From: an uncultured Collinsella sp.
Lineage (GTDB): Bacteria; Actinomycetota; Coriobacteriia; Coriobacteriales; Coriobacteriaceae
Length of the DNA stretch: 64,000 bases
NCBI GenBank assembly: GCA_959019775.1
Contig: CAUEPS010000003.1
Span: forward strand, 62,001-126,000
Direction: 5' to 3'
Positions 51,613-60,592 of this stretch are shown here, piece by piece. The notes under the pieces were generated by a model. That model was not told where the DNA came from. It did no database searches and worked only from the letters and a program-made list of their open reading frames with translations. The position numbers and the translations under genes are program-made. How positions within the stretch are numbered: position 1 is the stretch's first letter; each line of letters starts with the position of its first letter.

Positions 51613-51641
51613 TCAAGAGAAGCCCCGGCCCAAATAAGGTC
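51613..51641. repeat. Degenerate copy of the GGGACGGGGC-type repeat at the rsfS stop
   Basis: Directly after the rsfS TAG the minus strand reads CTTATTTGGGCCGGGGCTTC-like sequence, about 20 of 23 bases like one arm of the foldback element at 43.5 kb (ATTTGGGACGGGGCTTTTTT). Only one arm is present. Confidence 0.5.
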
Positions 51642-52097
51642 CTAGAGGAGGTTGAGGGGAAGCTGGGGAGCGTCGCCCCAGAGCTTCTCCAGACGGTAGA
51701 AGTCGCGTGCCTCGGGGGTGAAGACGTGAACGACGACCGAGCCGTAGTCCATGAGCATCCAGGTCTTCTGCTCGCGGCCCTCGATGGAGAACGGGTGCTC
51801 ACCGCAAGCCTCGGCGACCTTCTCCTCGATCTCGTCGACAATCGAATCGACCTGACGGTTATTGGTACCGGTGGCGAGCACAAAGTAGTCGCACACGTCG
51901 GAGAGCTCGGTCAGATCGAGCACCTGCACGTCCTCGCCCTTCTTGTCGTAGGCGGCCTGCGCGGCGGCGCGGGCGACATCCTCGGCGGCGACACCGCTCG
52001 CGAACAGCGAGGCGGCAGTGCGGTCGGACGTGGCAACGAAGCTCTTGTGCTCCACACCTTCAAGAATCTGGTCGTCGGTCATGGTCTCGTCGGCCAT
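51642..52097 (-). CDS. rsfS: Ribosomal silencing factor RsfS
   Basis: RsfS binds L14 and blocks subunit joining in poor nutrition. The 151-residue protein has an N-terminal extension of about 35 residues, then AAQAAYDKKGEDVQVLDLTE, VCDYFVLATGTNNRQVDSIV, and the MLMDYGSVVVHVFTPEARDF signature. Start ATG with AAAGAGGT. Last gene of the obg-nadD-yqeK-rsfS group. Confidence 0.94.
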   Translation of the reverse strand: MADETMTDDQILEGVEHKSFVATSDRTAASLFASGVAAEDVARAAAQAAYDKKGEDVQVLDLTELSDVCDYFVLATGTNNRQVDSIVDEIEEKVAEACGEHPFSIEGREQKTWMLMDYGSVVVHVFTPEARDFYRLEKLWGDAPQLPLNLL

Positions 52098-52125
52098 GGA
52101 ATACCTCTTTCTAGACGCACCCGAG

Positions 52126-52734
52126 CTAGCGCAGCTGGGCGTAATGGTTGTAAATCGTAATAGCCGTGGGATAAAGATAGCGCCCGGACTGGATCACATA
52201 GACCAGACCCTGTGCAAAACAGGAGAAGAACAACTCGTCAAGCGTCGACTCCCCCACCATCTTGCGCAGCGCGTGGGCATAATCACCATGGCGGTTGGGT
52301 TCGATGGCATCGGCAACAAAGACCACCATATCGAGCGGCGTCATGTCGCAGGCGCCCACGGTGTGACGGTCGACAGCCTGAAAGACCGCCGGCGACAGCT
52401 CGGGAAAAAGCTGCGGAAGCTCATAGGCGGCAACCGGTCCATGCAAAAGCGGCGTCGCGGCAGACGGAGAGCCGGCAATCTTAATGCCGTAATGCAGAGC
52501 GCGCGTGACCAGCTCGTCGTCGGAGAGCACCTTATCCCAGTCATGGATCAGGCCGGCGGCAGCGGCATTAAAGCGGTCGACACCGTATACCTCGGCTAGG
52601 TGCAGCGCGGTCTCGGCAACCCCTAGCGAATGCACGTAGCGCTTGCGCTTATCCTTCATACGCACATCGAGCAGCTCTTGAATACGCTTGAGCAGCGCGC
52701 GCTCATCGCCCTCAAACTGATCCTCTACCGACAA
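52126..52734 (-). CDS. yqeK: YqeK-type HD-domain nucleotide hydrolase
   Basis: YqeK proteins hydrolyse diadenosine tetraphosphate symmetrically. The 202-residue HD-superfamily protein has RYVHSLGVAETALHLAEVYG, the HD pair in AGLIHDWDKVLSDDELV, LHGPVAAYELPQ and VDRHTVGACDMTPLDMVVFV then ADAIEP. Start TTG at 52734 with GGGGGTC. Between nadD and rsfS, the usual place. Confidence 0.9.
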   Translation of the reverse strand: MSVEDQFEGDERALLKRIQELLDVRMKDKRKRYVHSLGVAETALHLAEVYGVDRFNAAAAGLIHDWDKVLSDDELVTRALHYGIKIAGSPSAATPLLHGPVAAYELPQLFPELSPAVFQAVDRHTVGACDMTPLDMVVFVADAIEPNRHGDYAHALRKMVGESTLDELFFSCFAQGLVYVIQSGRYLYPTAITIYNHYAQLR

Positions 52735-52746
52735 CGTAGACCCCCA

Positions 52747-53424
52747 TCACTCAAAATCTTCTTGACCCAGATCGGTATACAGCCCGCGCTTGCGAATATA
52801 GCCGAGCACGGACTCGCTCGTAAGATAGCGCACGCTCATGCCACGGGCAACTCGCTTACGAATGTTGGTCGAGCTAATCGCCAGCGCCGGAATCTGGATA
52901 TAGCGCACGTCAAACGGCAGGCCCGACTCTTTGATTCGCGCGCGAGCAGTATCGATATCAAAGCCCGGTCGCGTCGCCGCAATGAACGTGGCAAGCTCGG
53001 CGATTCGGTCGGCATCATGCCAGGTAACAATATCGATAATCGCGTCGGCGCCCGTAATAAAGTAGAGCTTTACCTGAGGCGGGTAAAAGTCGCGAAGGGC
53101 ATGAAGTGTATCGGCCGTATAGGTCACGCCAGGACGGTCGATCTCGAAACGGCTCGCCAAAAAAGCCGGATTCGCAGCGGTGGCGAGGACCGTCATGGCA
53201 TAACGGTCCTCGGCAGGCGTCACCGGTTTGTCGAGCTTAAAGGCGGGAGAGCCGGCCGGCATAAAGAGCACGGCGTCCAAGTCGAGCGACTCGCGCGCCT
53301 GCTCGGCGGTAACCAAGTGCCCGTAATGAATCGGGTCAAAGGTACCACCCATAATGCCGAGCCTAAACTCCTGCCCGTCTTCTAGAGGAAGCTCGGGCAG
53401 ACCGATTCCACCGCGCAGCGACAT
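52747..53424 (-). CDS. nadD: Nicotinate-mononucleotide adenylyltransferase
   Basis: Adenylates NaMN in NAD synthesis. The 225-residue protein has the nucleotidyltransferase motif GIMGGTFDPIHYGHL (about 23-37) and the C-terminal ISSTNIRKRVARG (about 190-202). About 20 extra residues precede the core. It starts 3 bases after the obg stop. Confidence 0.95.
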   Translation of the reverse strand: MSLRGGIGLPELPLEDGQEFRLGIMGGTFDPIHYGHLVTAEQARESLDLDAVLFMPAGSPAFKLDKPVTPAEDRYAMTVLATAANPAFLASRFEIDRPGVTYTADTLHALRDFYPPQVKLYFITGADAIIDIVTWHDADRIAELATFIAATRPGFDIDTARARIKESGLPFDVRYIQIPALAISSTNIRKRVARGMSVRYLTSESVLGYIRKRGLYTDLGQEDFE

Positions 53425-53427
53425 GGC

Positions 53428-54894
53428 TTACTCGCCCTCCGGGGTCTCAACAACGTCGACTTCGGTAGTGCCTTCGGAACCCTCGGTGACATCAGCCACG
53501 TCCGAACCCTCGGCCGCTACGTCAATAACCTCAACGCCTTCGTCCTCAAGCTCCTCCTCGTACTCCGAGAAGTCCTCGGCGCCCTCAAAGTCAAAGGCGC
53601 GCTGGCAAATGCGGACCTCGTCGCCCGCACGGCAGCCGGCCTTCTCGAGCGCGTCGTCAACACCCATGCGCGCAAACTTATGCTGCAGGTAGATGACGGA
53701 TTCCTCGTTTTCCCAGTCGGTCTGGATGACCATACGCTCGATGGCGCGACCGACCACGCGGAAGGCATGAGGCTCTTCCTGAACAATACGGAACCGCTTC
53801 TCGCGCTGCAGGCGGCGGCGCTCCCACTCATCGTCGCGCAGATCGACCGGCTCATCGGAGACAGCCAACTCGGCGCGCAGCTTGGCCACCTGCTCGCCCA
53901 CGGCAAGCATCAGCGTGTTGAGGCCGGCGCCCGTCACAGCAGACACGGCAAAGAACATATGTCCGTCGTCGAGCGCAGCGCGTTTGAGGTCGGCGATCTT
54001 GTCAGCCGTGCCCGGCGCATCGCACTTGTTAGCGACGACGATCTGAGGGCGCTCCGAAAGCTCGGCGCCATATTGCTCGAGCTCGCGGTTGATGATGCGA
54101 TAGTCCTCGACCGGATCGCGATCCTCAAAACCACCCGTCATATCGACGACATGCATGATGAGTGCCGTGCGCTCGATGTGGCGCAGGAACTGATGGCCCA
54201 GGCCACGGCCCTCGCTCGCGCCCTCGATAAGGCCGGGGACGTCGGCAACGACATAGGAGTACTCGCCGGCACGCACCATACCCAGGTTGGGCACGAGCGT
54301 GGTAAACGGATAGTCGGCAATCTTGGGTCGGGCGGCACTCATGCGCGCGATAAGCGAGGATTTGCCCACCGAGGGGAAGCCCACGAGCGCGGCATCGGCC
54401 ATGAGCTTCATCTCTAGCTCGATCCAGTGCTCCTCAGCCGGCTCGCCCAACTGGGCGAACGCGGGAGCACGGCGCACCGATGTCACAAAGTGCGTATTGC
54501 CCAGACCACCGGCGCCACCAGGGGCCACGACAACGCGCTCGCCGTCGTGAACCAAGTCGGCAATCTCGAACATCGGGGTCTGCGTCTCGGGATCGAGCTC
54601 GCGCACCACGGTGCCCATGGGAACCTTAAGGATCAGGTCCTCGCCACTCTTGCCGTTGCGGCGGGCGCCCTGACCGTGCGTTCCGCGCTCGGCACGAAAG
54701 TGATGCTTAAAGCGGTAATCGATCAGCGAAGACAGCTGAGCATCGGCCTGGATGACGACATTGCCGCCACGACCGCCGTCGCCGCCATCGGGGCCGCCCT
54801 TGGGGACAAAGGCCTCGCGCCTAAACGACATGCATCCGGCACCGCCGTCGCCGCCGCACACGTTAATGCGGCTGATATCGGTGAACTGTGACAA
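53428..54894 (-). CDS. obgE: Obg/CgtA GTPase
   Basis: Essential GTPase in 50S assembly and stress signalling. The 488-residue protein has the glycine-rich Obg fold at the N-terminus (NVCGGDGGAGCMSFRREAFV, GGDGGRGGNVVI), the P-loop VGFPSVGKSSLIA (about 165-177), DVPGLIEGASEGRGLG, the NKCD motif, and a C-terminal OCT domain followed by an acidic tail rich in Glu, Asp and Val (about 445-488). Start TTG at 54894 with GGAGGCG. Confidence 0.95.
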   Translation of the reverse strand: MSQFTDISRINVCGGDGGAGCMSFRREAFVPKGGPDGGDGGRGGNVVIQADAQLSSLIDYRFKHHFRAERGTHGQGARRNGKSGEDLILKVPMGTVVRELDPETQTPMFEIADLVHDGERVVVAPGGAGGLGNTHFVTSVRRAPAFAQLGEPAEEHWIELEMKLMADAALVGFPSVGKSSLIARMSAARPKIADYPFTTLVPNLGMVRAGEYSYVVADVPGLIEGASEGRGLGHQFLRHIERTALIMHVVDMTGGFEDRDPVEDYRIINRELEQYGAELSERPQIVVANKCDAPGTADKIADLKRAALDDGHMFFAVSAVTGAGLNTLMLAVGEQVAKLRAELAVSDEPVDLRDDEWERRRLQREKRFRIVQEEPHAFRVVGRAIERMVIQTDWENEESVIYLQHKFARMGVDDALEKAGCRAGDEVRICQRAFDFEGAEDFSEYEEELEDEGVEVIDVAAEGSDVADVTEGSEGTTEVDVVETPEGE

Positions 54895-54910
54895 CAGAAT
54901 CGCCTCCTAC

Positions 54911-54953
54911 AAAAAGAGGGAGACCCTTGAATCCTAAAACTCAAGTGCCTCCC
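54911..54953 (-). terminator. Terminator between rpmA and obgE
   Basis: GGGAG-GC...CTTGA pairs with TCAAG...GTCTCCC, followed on the minus strand by TCTTTTTG. It could reduce transcription into obgE relative to rplU-rpmA. Confidence 0.8.
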
Positions 54954-54978
54954 ACATATGTGCTCTATGAAGGGTGAA

Positions 54979-55236
54979 TTACGCGTTCGCGAGCGGGCGT
55001 ACGCTGACCCTGTGCTTGATACCCTTGTGGAACTCAACGGTACCGTCGACCAGCGCGAACAGCGTGTCGTCCTTGCCACGGCCAACGTTCTCACCCGGGT
55101 GGATGTGCGTGCCGTGCTGACGGACGAGAATCGTGCCCGTGGTTACCGTCTGGCCGGCGAAGCGCTTCGTGCCAAGGCGCTGACCGCGGGAGTCACGGCC
55201 ATTACGGGAGGAACCGAGTCCTTTTTTGTGTGCCAT
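54979..55236 (-). CDS. rpmA: 50S ribosomal protein L27
   Basis: L27 reaches the peptidyl-transferase centre with its N-terminus. The 85-residue protein opens AHKKGLGSSRNGRDSRGQRL, so it lacks the cleaved N-terminal extension found in Firmicutes. It includes the LVRQHGTHIHPGENVGRGKD block. Follows rplU by 33 bases. Confidence 0.96.
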   Translation of the reverse strand: MAHKKGLGSSRNGRDSRGQRLGTKRFAGQTVTTGTILVRQHGTHIHPGENVGRGKDDTLFALVDGTVEFHKGIKHRVSVRPLANA

Positions 55237-55269
55237 TGTGTATACCTACTCTTTCGTTACGAGTGTAAT

Positions 55270-55644
55270 CTACTCGGCGACGGGAGCCTCGGCAACAGCC
55301 TCAGCCTCTGCCTTGACAGCCTTCTTGGCGCGGGAGGTAGCCTGAACCTTCACGATCTTCAGCTTGGTGAGCTGCTGACGGTGACCCTTCAGACGACGAT
55401 AGCGCTTACGCTTGTGGAACTTGAAGACCAGCTGCTTCTCGCCCTTGAACTGCTCAACGATCTGAGCGGTAACCTTGGCCTTGGCCAGCTTGTCGGGATC
55501 GGTGACGATCTTCTTACCATCGTTGAGGAAGATGACCGGCAGGGTGACCTTGTCGCCCTCATTGCCCTCGATCTTCTCGACGGTGATGACATCGTCGGTG
55601 GCGACCTTGTACTGCTTGCCGCCCGTGTTAACGATTGCGTACAT
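55270..55644 (-). CDS. rplU: 50S ribosomal protein L21
   Basis: L21 binds 23S rRNA and L20. The 124-residue product opens YAIVNTGGKQYKVATDD, has KRKRYRRLKGHRQQLTKLKI, and ends in an Ala/Glu-rich tail of about 20 residues past the normal 103. The ATG at 55644 is used; 7 upstream codons lie in the leader. A strong promoter lies about 45 bases upstream. Confidence 0.95.
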   Translation of the reverse strand: MYAIVNTGGKQYKVATDDVITVEKIEGNEGDKVTLPVIFLNDGKKIVTDPDKLAKAKVTAQIVEQFKGEKQLVFKFHKRKRYRRLKGHRQQLTKLKIVKVQATSRAKKAVKAEAEAVAEAPVAE

Positions 55645-55686
55645 GTTTACTTGCCCTTCATGCATCAGTTAGTGCAACAGCCGAAT

Positions 55687-55715
55687 ATAGTAGCAGGCGA
55701 TAATACCCCCGTCAA
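55687..55715 (-). promoter_or_regulatory. rplU-rpmA promoter
   Basis: Minus strand TTGACG, 17 bases, TACTAT preceded by TGC. It overlaps the stop codon of the upstream gene and is the best consensus promoter in the window. Confidence 0.8.
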
Positions 55716-56524
55716 CGAGTATGTGGAGCAAATCCACAAGTTCGCACAGGTATGGGGCTGACGAGTCGGCCCTCGTCGTCCTCGCATGCTTGATTCTGAC
55801 GCTCGACATCGTAGGAGCAGATGGTCACGAGGTCTTGCATACCGGTGGAAACAATAGGTGCATCGACGCCCGGGGTCAAGCCCTGCAACAAAACATCAGC
55901 AGCAGAAAGCAAAATCTCCGGACGCATGGAGCCCTCGTTGTCGGCATGGGTGTCGAGCATAAGCACCAGATGGTCCTCACGCTCCCCCGCCGCGAGCTCA
56001 TAGCCAACAAGCGTATGGTCCAGATCAAGACGCTTGCTCTTTTTACCGCGTGCATAATCAATGCCATGACCCGCGCGCAACGTGTCGATCGCAGCGCGCA
56101 CCTCGTCGGCGCTCACGGGGGCCTCGGGGTCCAGGTGCAAGTCGATGCGGTACGACAGACGTGTAAGCTGAGCCGTCAGCGCCGGCGTGCGCACGTCGAT
56201 GTAGGCGGCCTCGATAGGCGCCAAATCTGCCGGGGACGCCGCGGCCAGGCGCTCAAAGGCCTCGTCGAGAGCGACGAACTCAGTCATAAAAAGGTCGTAC
56301 CACTCGCAGGTCGACGACGTGCCCACGGGCAACGCCGACGAAAATCCCACGCGCATATGCGGCGAGAAGCCCTGCGTCACGGCATAGGGCAGGCCCGCAC
56401 GGCGCACGATGCGCTCAATGGTATGGATTAGTTCCAGATGGCCCAGGTACTTAAGGCGATCACGCTTGCCGTAGCGAACGCGCAGCCTAAAGAGCGTGGG
56501 ATTGTCGGTCAAGCGCTCACTCAT
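55712..56524 (-). CDS. TIGR03936/DUF2344 radical-SAM-linked protein
   Basis: The 270-residue protein belongs to the family always found fused to or next to TIGR03960-type radical SAM proteins. It shows RLRVRYGKRDRLKYLGHLEL and RAGLPYAVTQGFSPHMRVGF, then SALPVGTSSTCEWYDL. The function is unknown. Its ATG overlaps the stop of the radical SAM gene (ATGA), so the two are made together. The position just before rplU-rpmA-obg is conserved in many Gram-positive bacteria. Confidence 0.85.
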   Translation of the reverse strand: MSERLTDNPTLFRLRVRYGKRDRLKYLGHLELIHTIERIVRRAGLPYAVTQGFSPHMRVGFSSALPVGTSSTCEWYDLFMTEFVALDEAFERLAAASPADLAPIEAAYIDVRTPALTAQLTRLSYRIDLHLDPEAPVSADEVRAAIDTLRAGHGIDYARGKKSKRLDLDHTLVGYELAAGEREDHLVLMLDTHADNEGSMRPEILLSAADVLLQGLTPGVDAPIVSTGMQDLVTICSYDVERQNQACEDDEGRLVSPIPVRTCGFAPHTR

Positions 56525-58398
56525 GCGCGATCACCCATCAATACGTTCTTGGCGTGGAGCGTGGGACAGATTCCGCAGCCGGTGCACGACGTGCGGGTGC
56601 AGTCGGGGGTCGTGACGCCCTCGAGCGAACGGCGGTACTCGCGCTCGAGGAAGCCGCGCGTGCAGCCGGGGCTCACGTGCTCCCAGGGCAGGCGCCAGTC
56701 CAGCTCGTAGGGCAGGTGCACCAGCTCGTTGAGGTCGATGCCGTTTTTGGCAGCAGCCTCCTTCCAGTTGTCGAGCGAGAAGTACTCCACCCAGGCGTCA
56801 AAGCGCGAGCCCACACGCCAGGCGTCGATGATGACCGGCGTCATATCACGACCGGCACGGGAGAGCGCAGCCTCGACAAGCGAGGTCTCGGCATCGTGAT
56901 AATGCACGCGTACGGCGCGGTTGCGCACGCTCGTGATGAGCAGCTTTTGGCGGCGCTTGACGTCGTCGTAATCGAGCTGCGGGCACCACTGGAAGGGTGT
57001 TGCCGCCTTGGGGATGAACACCGAAACCGAGATGGACACCGAGATAGACCCGCGGCGCGCCTTGGGCACCACGGAGCGGCCGAGCTCCAGCACATGATCG
57101 GCCAGGTTGGCGATAGCCACGATGTCCTCGTCGCGCTCGCCGGGAAGGCCCATCATGAAGTAAAGCTTCATGCGGTTCCAGCCGGCCTCGAAGGCTGCCT
57201 TGGCCGCGCGATCCAAGTCCTCCTCGGTCACGTTTTTGTTGATGATGTCGCGCATACGCTGGCTGCCCGCCTCGGGCGCGAATGTCAGGCCGCCCTTCTT
57301 TTCGCCGGCGACCGACTCGGCCATATCAACGCCAAACGAGTCCAAGCGCTGCGACGGAATGGACACGCGAATGCCCGTGTCCTCCAGGCGACGGTTGAGC
57401 CTACCGAGCACGTCGCGGATGCAGGAGTGGTCGGTCGTCGAAAGCGAGGTAAGCGACACCTCGTCATAGCCAGTCTTTTCCAAGCCCTGGATCACCGATG
57501 ACACGATTTGGTCGGCCGAGCGCTCGCGTACCGGACGATATGTCATGCCGGCCTGGCAAAAACGGCAGCCGCGGGCGCAGCCACGCAGGATCTCGATAGA
57601 CAGGCGATCGTGGACGAGCTGCGCATACGGCACGCACGACTGAGAAAGCGGATTGGTTGCGCCAAAGTCCTCGACGACGCGCTTGTAGACTACCGGCGGG
57701 ACGTCCTTGCCCTCGCGCGGCACGGTGTAGCCATGCGGCGAGCAGGGCTCGTCATGACGCACCTCATACAGGGACGGCACATAGGTACCGGCGACCGTCG
57801 CGAGCTGCTCGACAATCTGAGCGCGCGAGACGCCCTCGTCGCGCAAGCGGCGATGCAGCTGGCAGATCTCGAGCAGTGACTCCTCGCCCTCGCCAATGAG
57901 GATGGCATCGAAGAATGCAGCGTACGGCTCGGGGTTATACACCGAGGGACCACCAGCGACGATGATGGGATCGTCCTCGGTACGGTCGGCAGCCAGCAGC
58001 GGAATGCCGGCGAGATCGAGCGCTTCGAGGAAGTTCGTCACGGCCATCTCGTGCGGCACGTGCATGCCGACGATGTCGAACGAGGCCACGGGCGCTGCGC
58101 CCTCGAGCGACAGCAGCGGAATCCCCGCCTCGCGCATGGCATCGCCCATATCGGGCCACGGCACGTAGCCGCGCTCGCAGGAAATGCCCTCGGCCTGATT
58201 AAGGATGTTGTAGAGAATGGCGATGCCCTGGTTGGGCAGACCGACCTCATACACGTCCGGATAGATCATGCAGCAGCGATAGTCGGCATCGGCCTTTGAG
58301 AGCGTGCCCCACTCGTGGTCGATATAGCGACTCGGCTTTTCGACCTTGGCGAGCAGCGGCTCGATCAGATGAAAACAGTCTTGGTATGGAACGCGCAA
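56521..58398 (-). CDS. TIGR03960-type B12-binding-like radical SAM protein
   Basis: The 625-residue protein has an N-terminal B12-binding-like Rossmann domain (about 45-180, without an obvious DxHxxG), the radical SAM cluster motif RGCARGCRFCQAG (CxxxCxxC, about 286-298), a TIM barrel with FAPEAGSQRMRDIINKNVTE and LYFMMGLPGERDEDIVA, and a C-terminal cysteine set CTRTSCTGCGIC that may bind a second cluster. The reaction is unknown; tRNA or protein modification is possible by analogy with methylthiotransferases. Start TTG at 58398. Confidence 0.88.
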   Translation of the reverse strand: MRVPYQDCFHLIEPLLAKVEKPSRYIDHEWGTLSKADADYRCCMIYPDVYEVGLPNQGIAILYNILNQAEGISCERGYVPWPDMGDAMREAGIPLLSLEGAAPVASFDIVGMHVPHEMAVTNFLEALDLAGIPLLAADRTEDDPIIVAGGPSVYNPEPYAAFFDAILIGEGEESLLEICQLHRRLRDEGVSRAQIVEQLATVAGTYVPSLYEVRHDEPCSPHGYTVPREGKDVPPVVYKRVVEDFGATNPLSQSCVPYAQLVHDRLSIEILRGCARGCRFCQAGMTYRPVRERSADQIVSSVIQGLEKTGYDEVSLTSLSTTDHSCIRDVLGRLNRRLEDTGIRVSIPSQRLDSFGVDMAESVAGEKKGGLTFAPEAGSQRMRDIINKNVTEEDLDRAAKAAFEAGWNRMKLYFMMGLPGERDEDIVAIANLADHVLELGRSVVPKARRGSISVSISVSVFIPKAATPFQWCPQLDYDDVKRRQKLLITSVRNRAVRVHYHDAETSLVEAALSRAGRDMTPVIIDAWRVGSRFDAWVEYFSLDNWKEAAAKNGIDLNELVHLPYELDWRLPWEHVSPGCTRGFLEREYRRSLEGVTTPDCTRTSCTGCGICPTLHAKNVLMGDRA

Positions 58399-58408
58399 CA
58401 GAAAGCCC

Positions 58409-59338
58409 CTAAGCAGCGAGATCGGATGCGTCTTGGTAGGACGCCATAGGACGGGTAGCGCCGGCGACCGTGGTCACCAGGTCGCGAACGCGCGAGAACG
58501 TAGCGTTGACAACCTCATTGGCACGGCTGTAGTCCACATCGCGCTCGTAGAGCGACACGAGCGCGCGGCCCATGCCGTAGGTACCCGCGGCTGCGGTAAG
58601 CGCCTTAACGGCAAAGCCGATGTGCGGCGTCTGCTTCACCAATGCGCGGGTGACGGCGCGAATCACCAGACCACCGGCGAGCACGCCCGCGACCTCGTAG
58701 CCGCGCTCGGGCTTTATGCCGCGTCCAAAGATGGCCGCCAGCTCAAAGAGCATGCCCACCTGCGCCAGCGCCATCACGGGATAGTCGGCACCCGGCAAAA
58801 ACACCAAGGCGCCCGTCGCCATGTTGGTGAGCGCGCACGAGGTAATGATGCGATTTGCCGCCGCGATGCGCATAAAAGCAAAGTTGGCGGCAAAAGCCGT
58901 CTCCTTGTCCGTACGATCGAGGATCCAGCGGGCAAGCGTCTCGAGCAGATAGGTCTTATCGGTCGCCGCCACCACGCCGAGCATAGGCGTAGATTCCTCA
59001 ACGAACGGCACCTCGACGGCGGACTCGGCAAGCACGCACACGGGCGCGCCGGCAATCACGAGCTCCTGCACGGCACTCTCCAGGCGGTCGGATCCGCACG
59101 AGAGGACCAGCACCACGTCGGTATCGGCCTTGGGAACGATACGGTCCTCCCCCAGGCGATCAACACGCACAATGCCCGAAGTCGTCTGCGGCACAAAGGC
59201 ATCGCGAACCGTCTCGACCAAAAAGCGAGACGCAGTCGAATCAAGGTAAACCGAGACACGCACCGGTGTATCGGAGTCCTTCTTAACAGACGCGCCCATC
59301 TTAAAAGCGCTGGTCAACTTATCCACGGGAATCTTCAT
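58409..59338 (-). CDS. DUF697-like membrane protein
   Basis: The 309-residue protein has an N-terminal Rossmann-like region (about 25-130: VRVSVYLDSTASRFLVETVR, VVLVLSCGSDRLESAVQELV) without a GTPase P-loop, then a helical membrane region resembling DUF697/YcjF: NRIITSCALTNMATGALVFL, ALAQVGMLFELAAIFGRGI and AGTYGMGRALVSLYE. DUF697 is usually attached to a GTPase. Here it stands alone between rodA and the radical SAM gene. Role unknown. ATG with GGAGGGG. Confidence 0.7.
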   Translation of the reverse strand: MKIPVDKLTSAFKMGASVKKDSDTPVRVSVYLDSTASRFLVETVRDAFVPQTTSGIVRVDRLGEDRIVPKADTDVVLVLSCGSDRLESAVQELVIAGAPVCVLAESAVEVPFVEESTPMLGVVAATDKTYLLETLARWILDRTDKETAFAANFAFMRIAAANRIITSCALTNMATGALVFLPGADYPVMALAQVGMLFELAAIFGRGIKPERGYEVAGVLAGGLVIRAVTRALVKQTPHIGFAVKALTAAAGTYGMGRALVSLYERDVDYSRANEVVNATFSRVRDLVTTVAGATRPMASYQDASDLAA

Positions 59339-59356
59339 GGCAAACCCCTCCAGCGG

Positions 59357-60583
59357 TTACGCGGCGCCCGAACGATGCCGCCATATGGATTGTACGATAC
59401 CCACCGTCAGCAACTGAATCATCATCGACGACGAACCAAAACTAATAAACGGCAGCGGAATACCAGTAATCGGCATCATGCCAATGCACATGCCGATATT
59501 CTCGAAGGTCTGGAACGCCCACATGCCGACGATACCCACGCACGACAGGCGCAAGAACAGTGACTCGCACTTAAAGGCGACGCGAATCGTCGAGAAGATC
59601 AGCAGCACGTAGAGGCACAGGAGCAAAAAGGAGCCGCAGAAGCCGAACGTCTCGGACAGGAAGGCGAAGACGAAATCGGTGTGGAACTCGGGTAGAAAGC
59701 CACCGGCCGACTGAGTCGCGTGGCCCAGGCCCTTACCAAAGAAGCCACCCGAGCCGACGGCAATGAGCGACTGCTGCAGGTTGTAGGCATCATCCGAATC
59801 GGCTTTGTCGGGGTCGATGAAGACTGTCAGACGGTTCATCTGATACTGCTTGATCAGCACGTCGTGGCCAAGGAGCGAATCAAAGACCGAGTCGAGCGCC
59901 AAGATGAGCGCAATCAAACCAACCAGCAGGGCCAAGGTCGACAGCACCCATTCGCGGCGCGCACCGCTCATGCAGATGACGATGGCACCCGAGACCAGCA
60001 CGACCAGGCCCGAGCCCAAGTCGCCCATGGCGACGACGGCCAAAAACGGGACGGAAAGCATACCGCAGAGCTTGACGTAGTCGCGAACAGTATCGATGCG
60101 GCCGTTGTATTGCGAGCCAAGCGTGGCCATAAAGAAAATGGTGATGAGCTTGGCGAGCTCAACGGGCTGGAAGGTCAGGCCGATACCGGGGATCTTAATC
60201 CAGCCCGTCATGCCCAGACCGCCCGTATAGGACAGGCCCGGAATCTTGGGCGAGAAGATCACAATAAGGTCAATGACGAGCAACGCCGTCGAGAAATTGG
60301 AAATGCCACGCAGGTCGGTGCGCCAGACGAGCACCGCCAGCACCGCGCCAATGCCAATGCCCAGCAGGTGGCGCGAGAACGAGGCATCGGCCTTAAACTG
60401 CGAGGCCGACCAAATGATGATGGCGCCATAGGCAACGAGCGCGACGGTAGCCAGCAGCACACCGATGTGTACCTTCTGGCGGAACGTGCCGCGCGAGGCC
60501 GAGAGCTGCTTGTTAACGCGGTCCAGGCTGCTGCGAGAGCCGGTTTTGGTTGAGCGGAACAGGTCCGCCGGCGAAAAGTCCAT
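59357..60583 (-). CDS. rodA: RodA/FtsW-family peptidoglycan polymerase
   Basis: SEDS glycosyltransferase that polymerises lipid II during elongation. The 408-residue protein has about ten membrane helices, GLTFQPVELAKLITIFFMAT, MGDLGSGLVVLVSGAIV, the loop LQQSLIAVGSGGFFGKGLGH and HTDFVFAFLSETFGFCGSF, and GIPLPFISFGSSSMM. The link to mrdA, mreD and mreC identifies it as RodA. About 37 charged residues precede the first helix. Confidence 0.94.
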   Translation of the reverse strand: MDFSPADLFRSTKTGSRSSLDRVNKQLSASRGTFRQKVHIGVLLATVALVAYGAIIIWSASQFKADASFSRHLLGIGIGAVLAVLVWRTDLRGISNFSTALLVIDLIVIFSPKIPGLSYTGGLGMTGWIKIPGIGLTFQPVELAKLITIFFMATLGSQYNGRIDTVRDYVKLCGMLSVPFLAVVAMGDLGSGLVVLVSGAIVICMSGARREWVLSTLALLVGLIALILALDSVFDSLLGHDVLIKQYQMNRLTVFIDPDKADSDDAYNLQQSLIAVGSGGFFGKGLGHATQSAGGFLPEFHTDFVFAFLSETFGFCGSFLLLCLYVLLIFSTIRVAFKCESLFLRLSCVGIVGMWAFQTFENIGMCIGMMPITGIPLPFISFGSSSMMIQLLTVGIVQSIWRHRSGAA

Positions 60584-60592
60584 CGCAACCTC

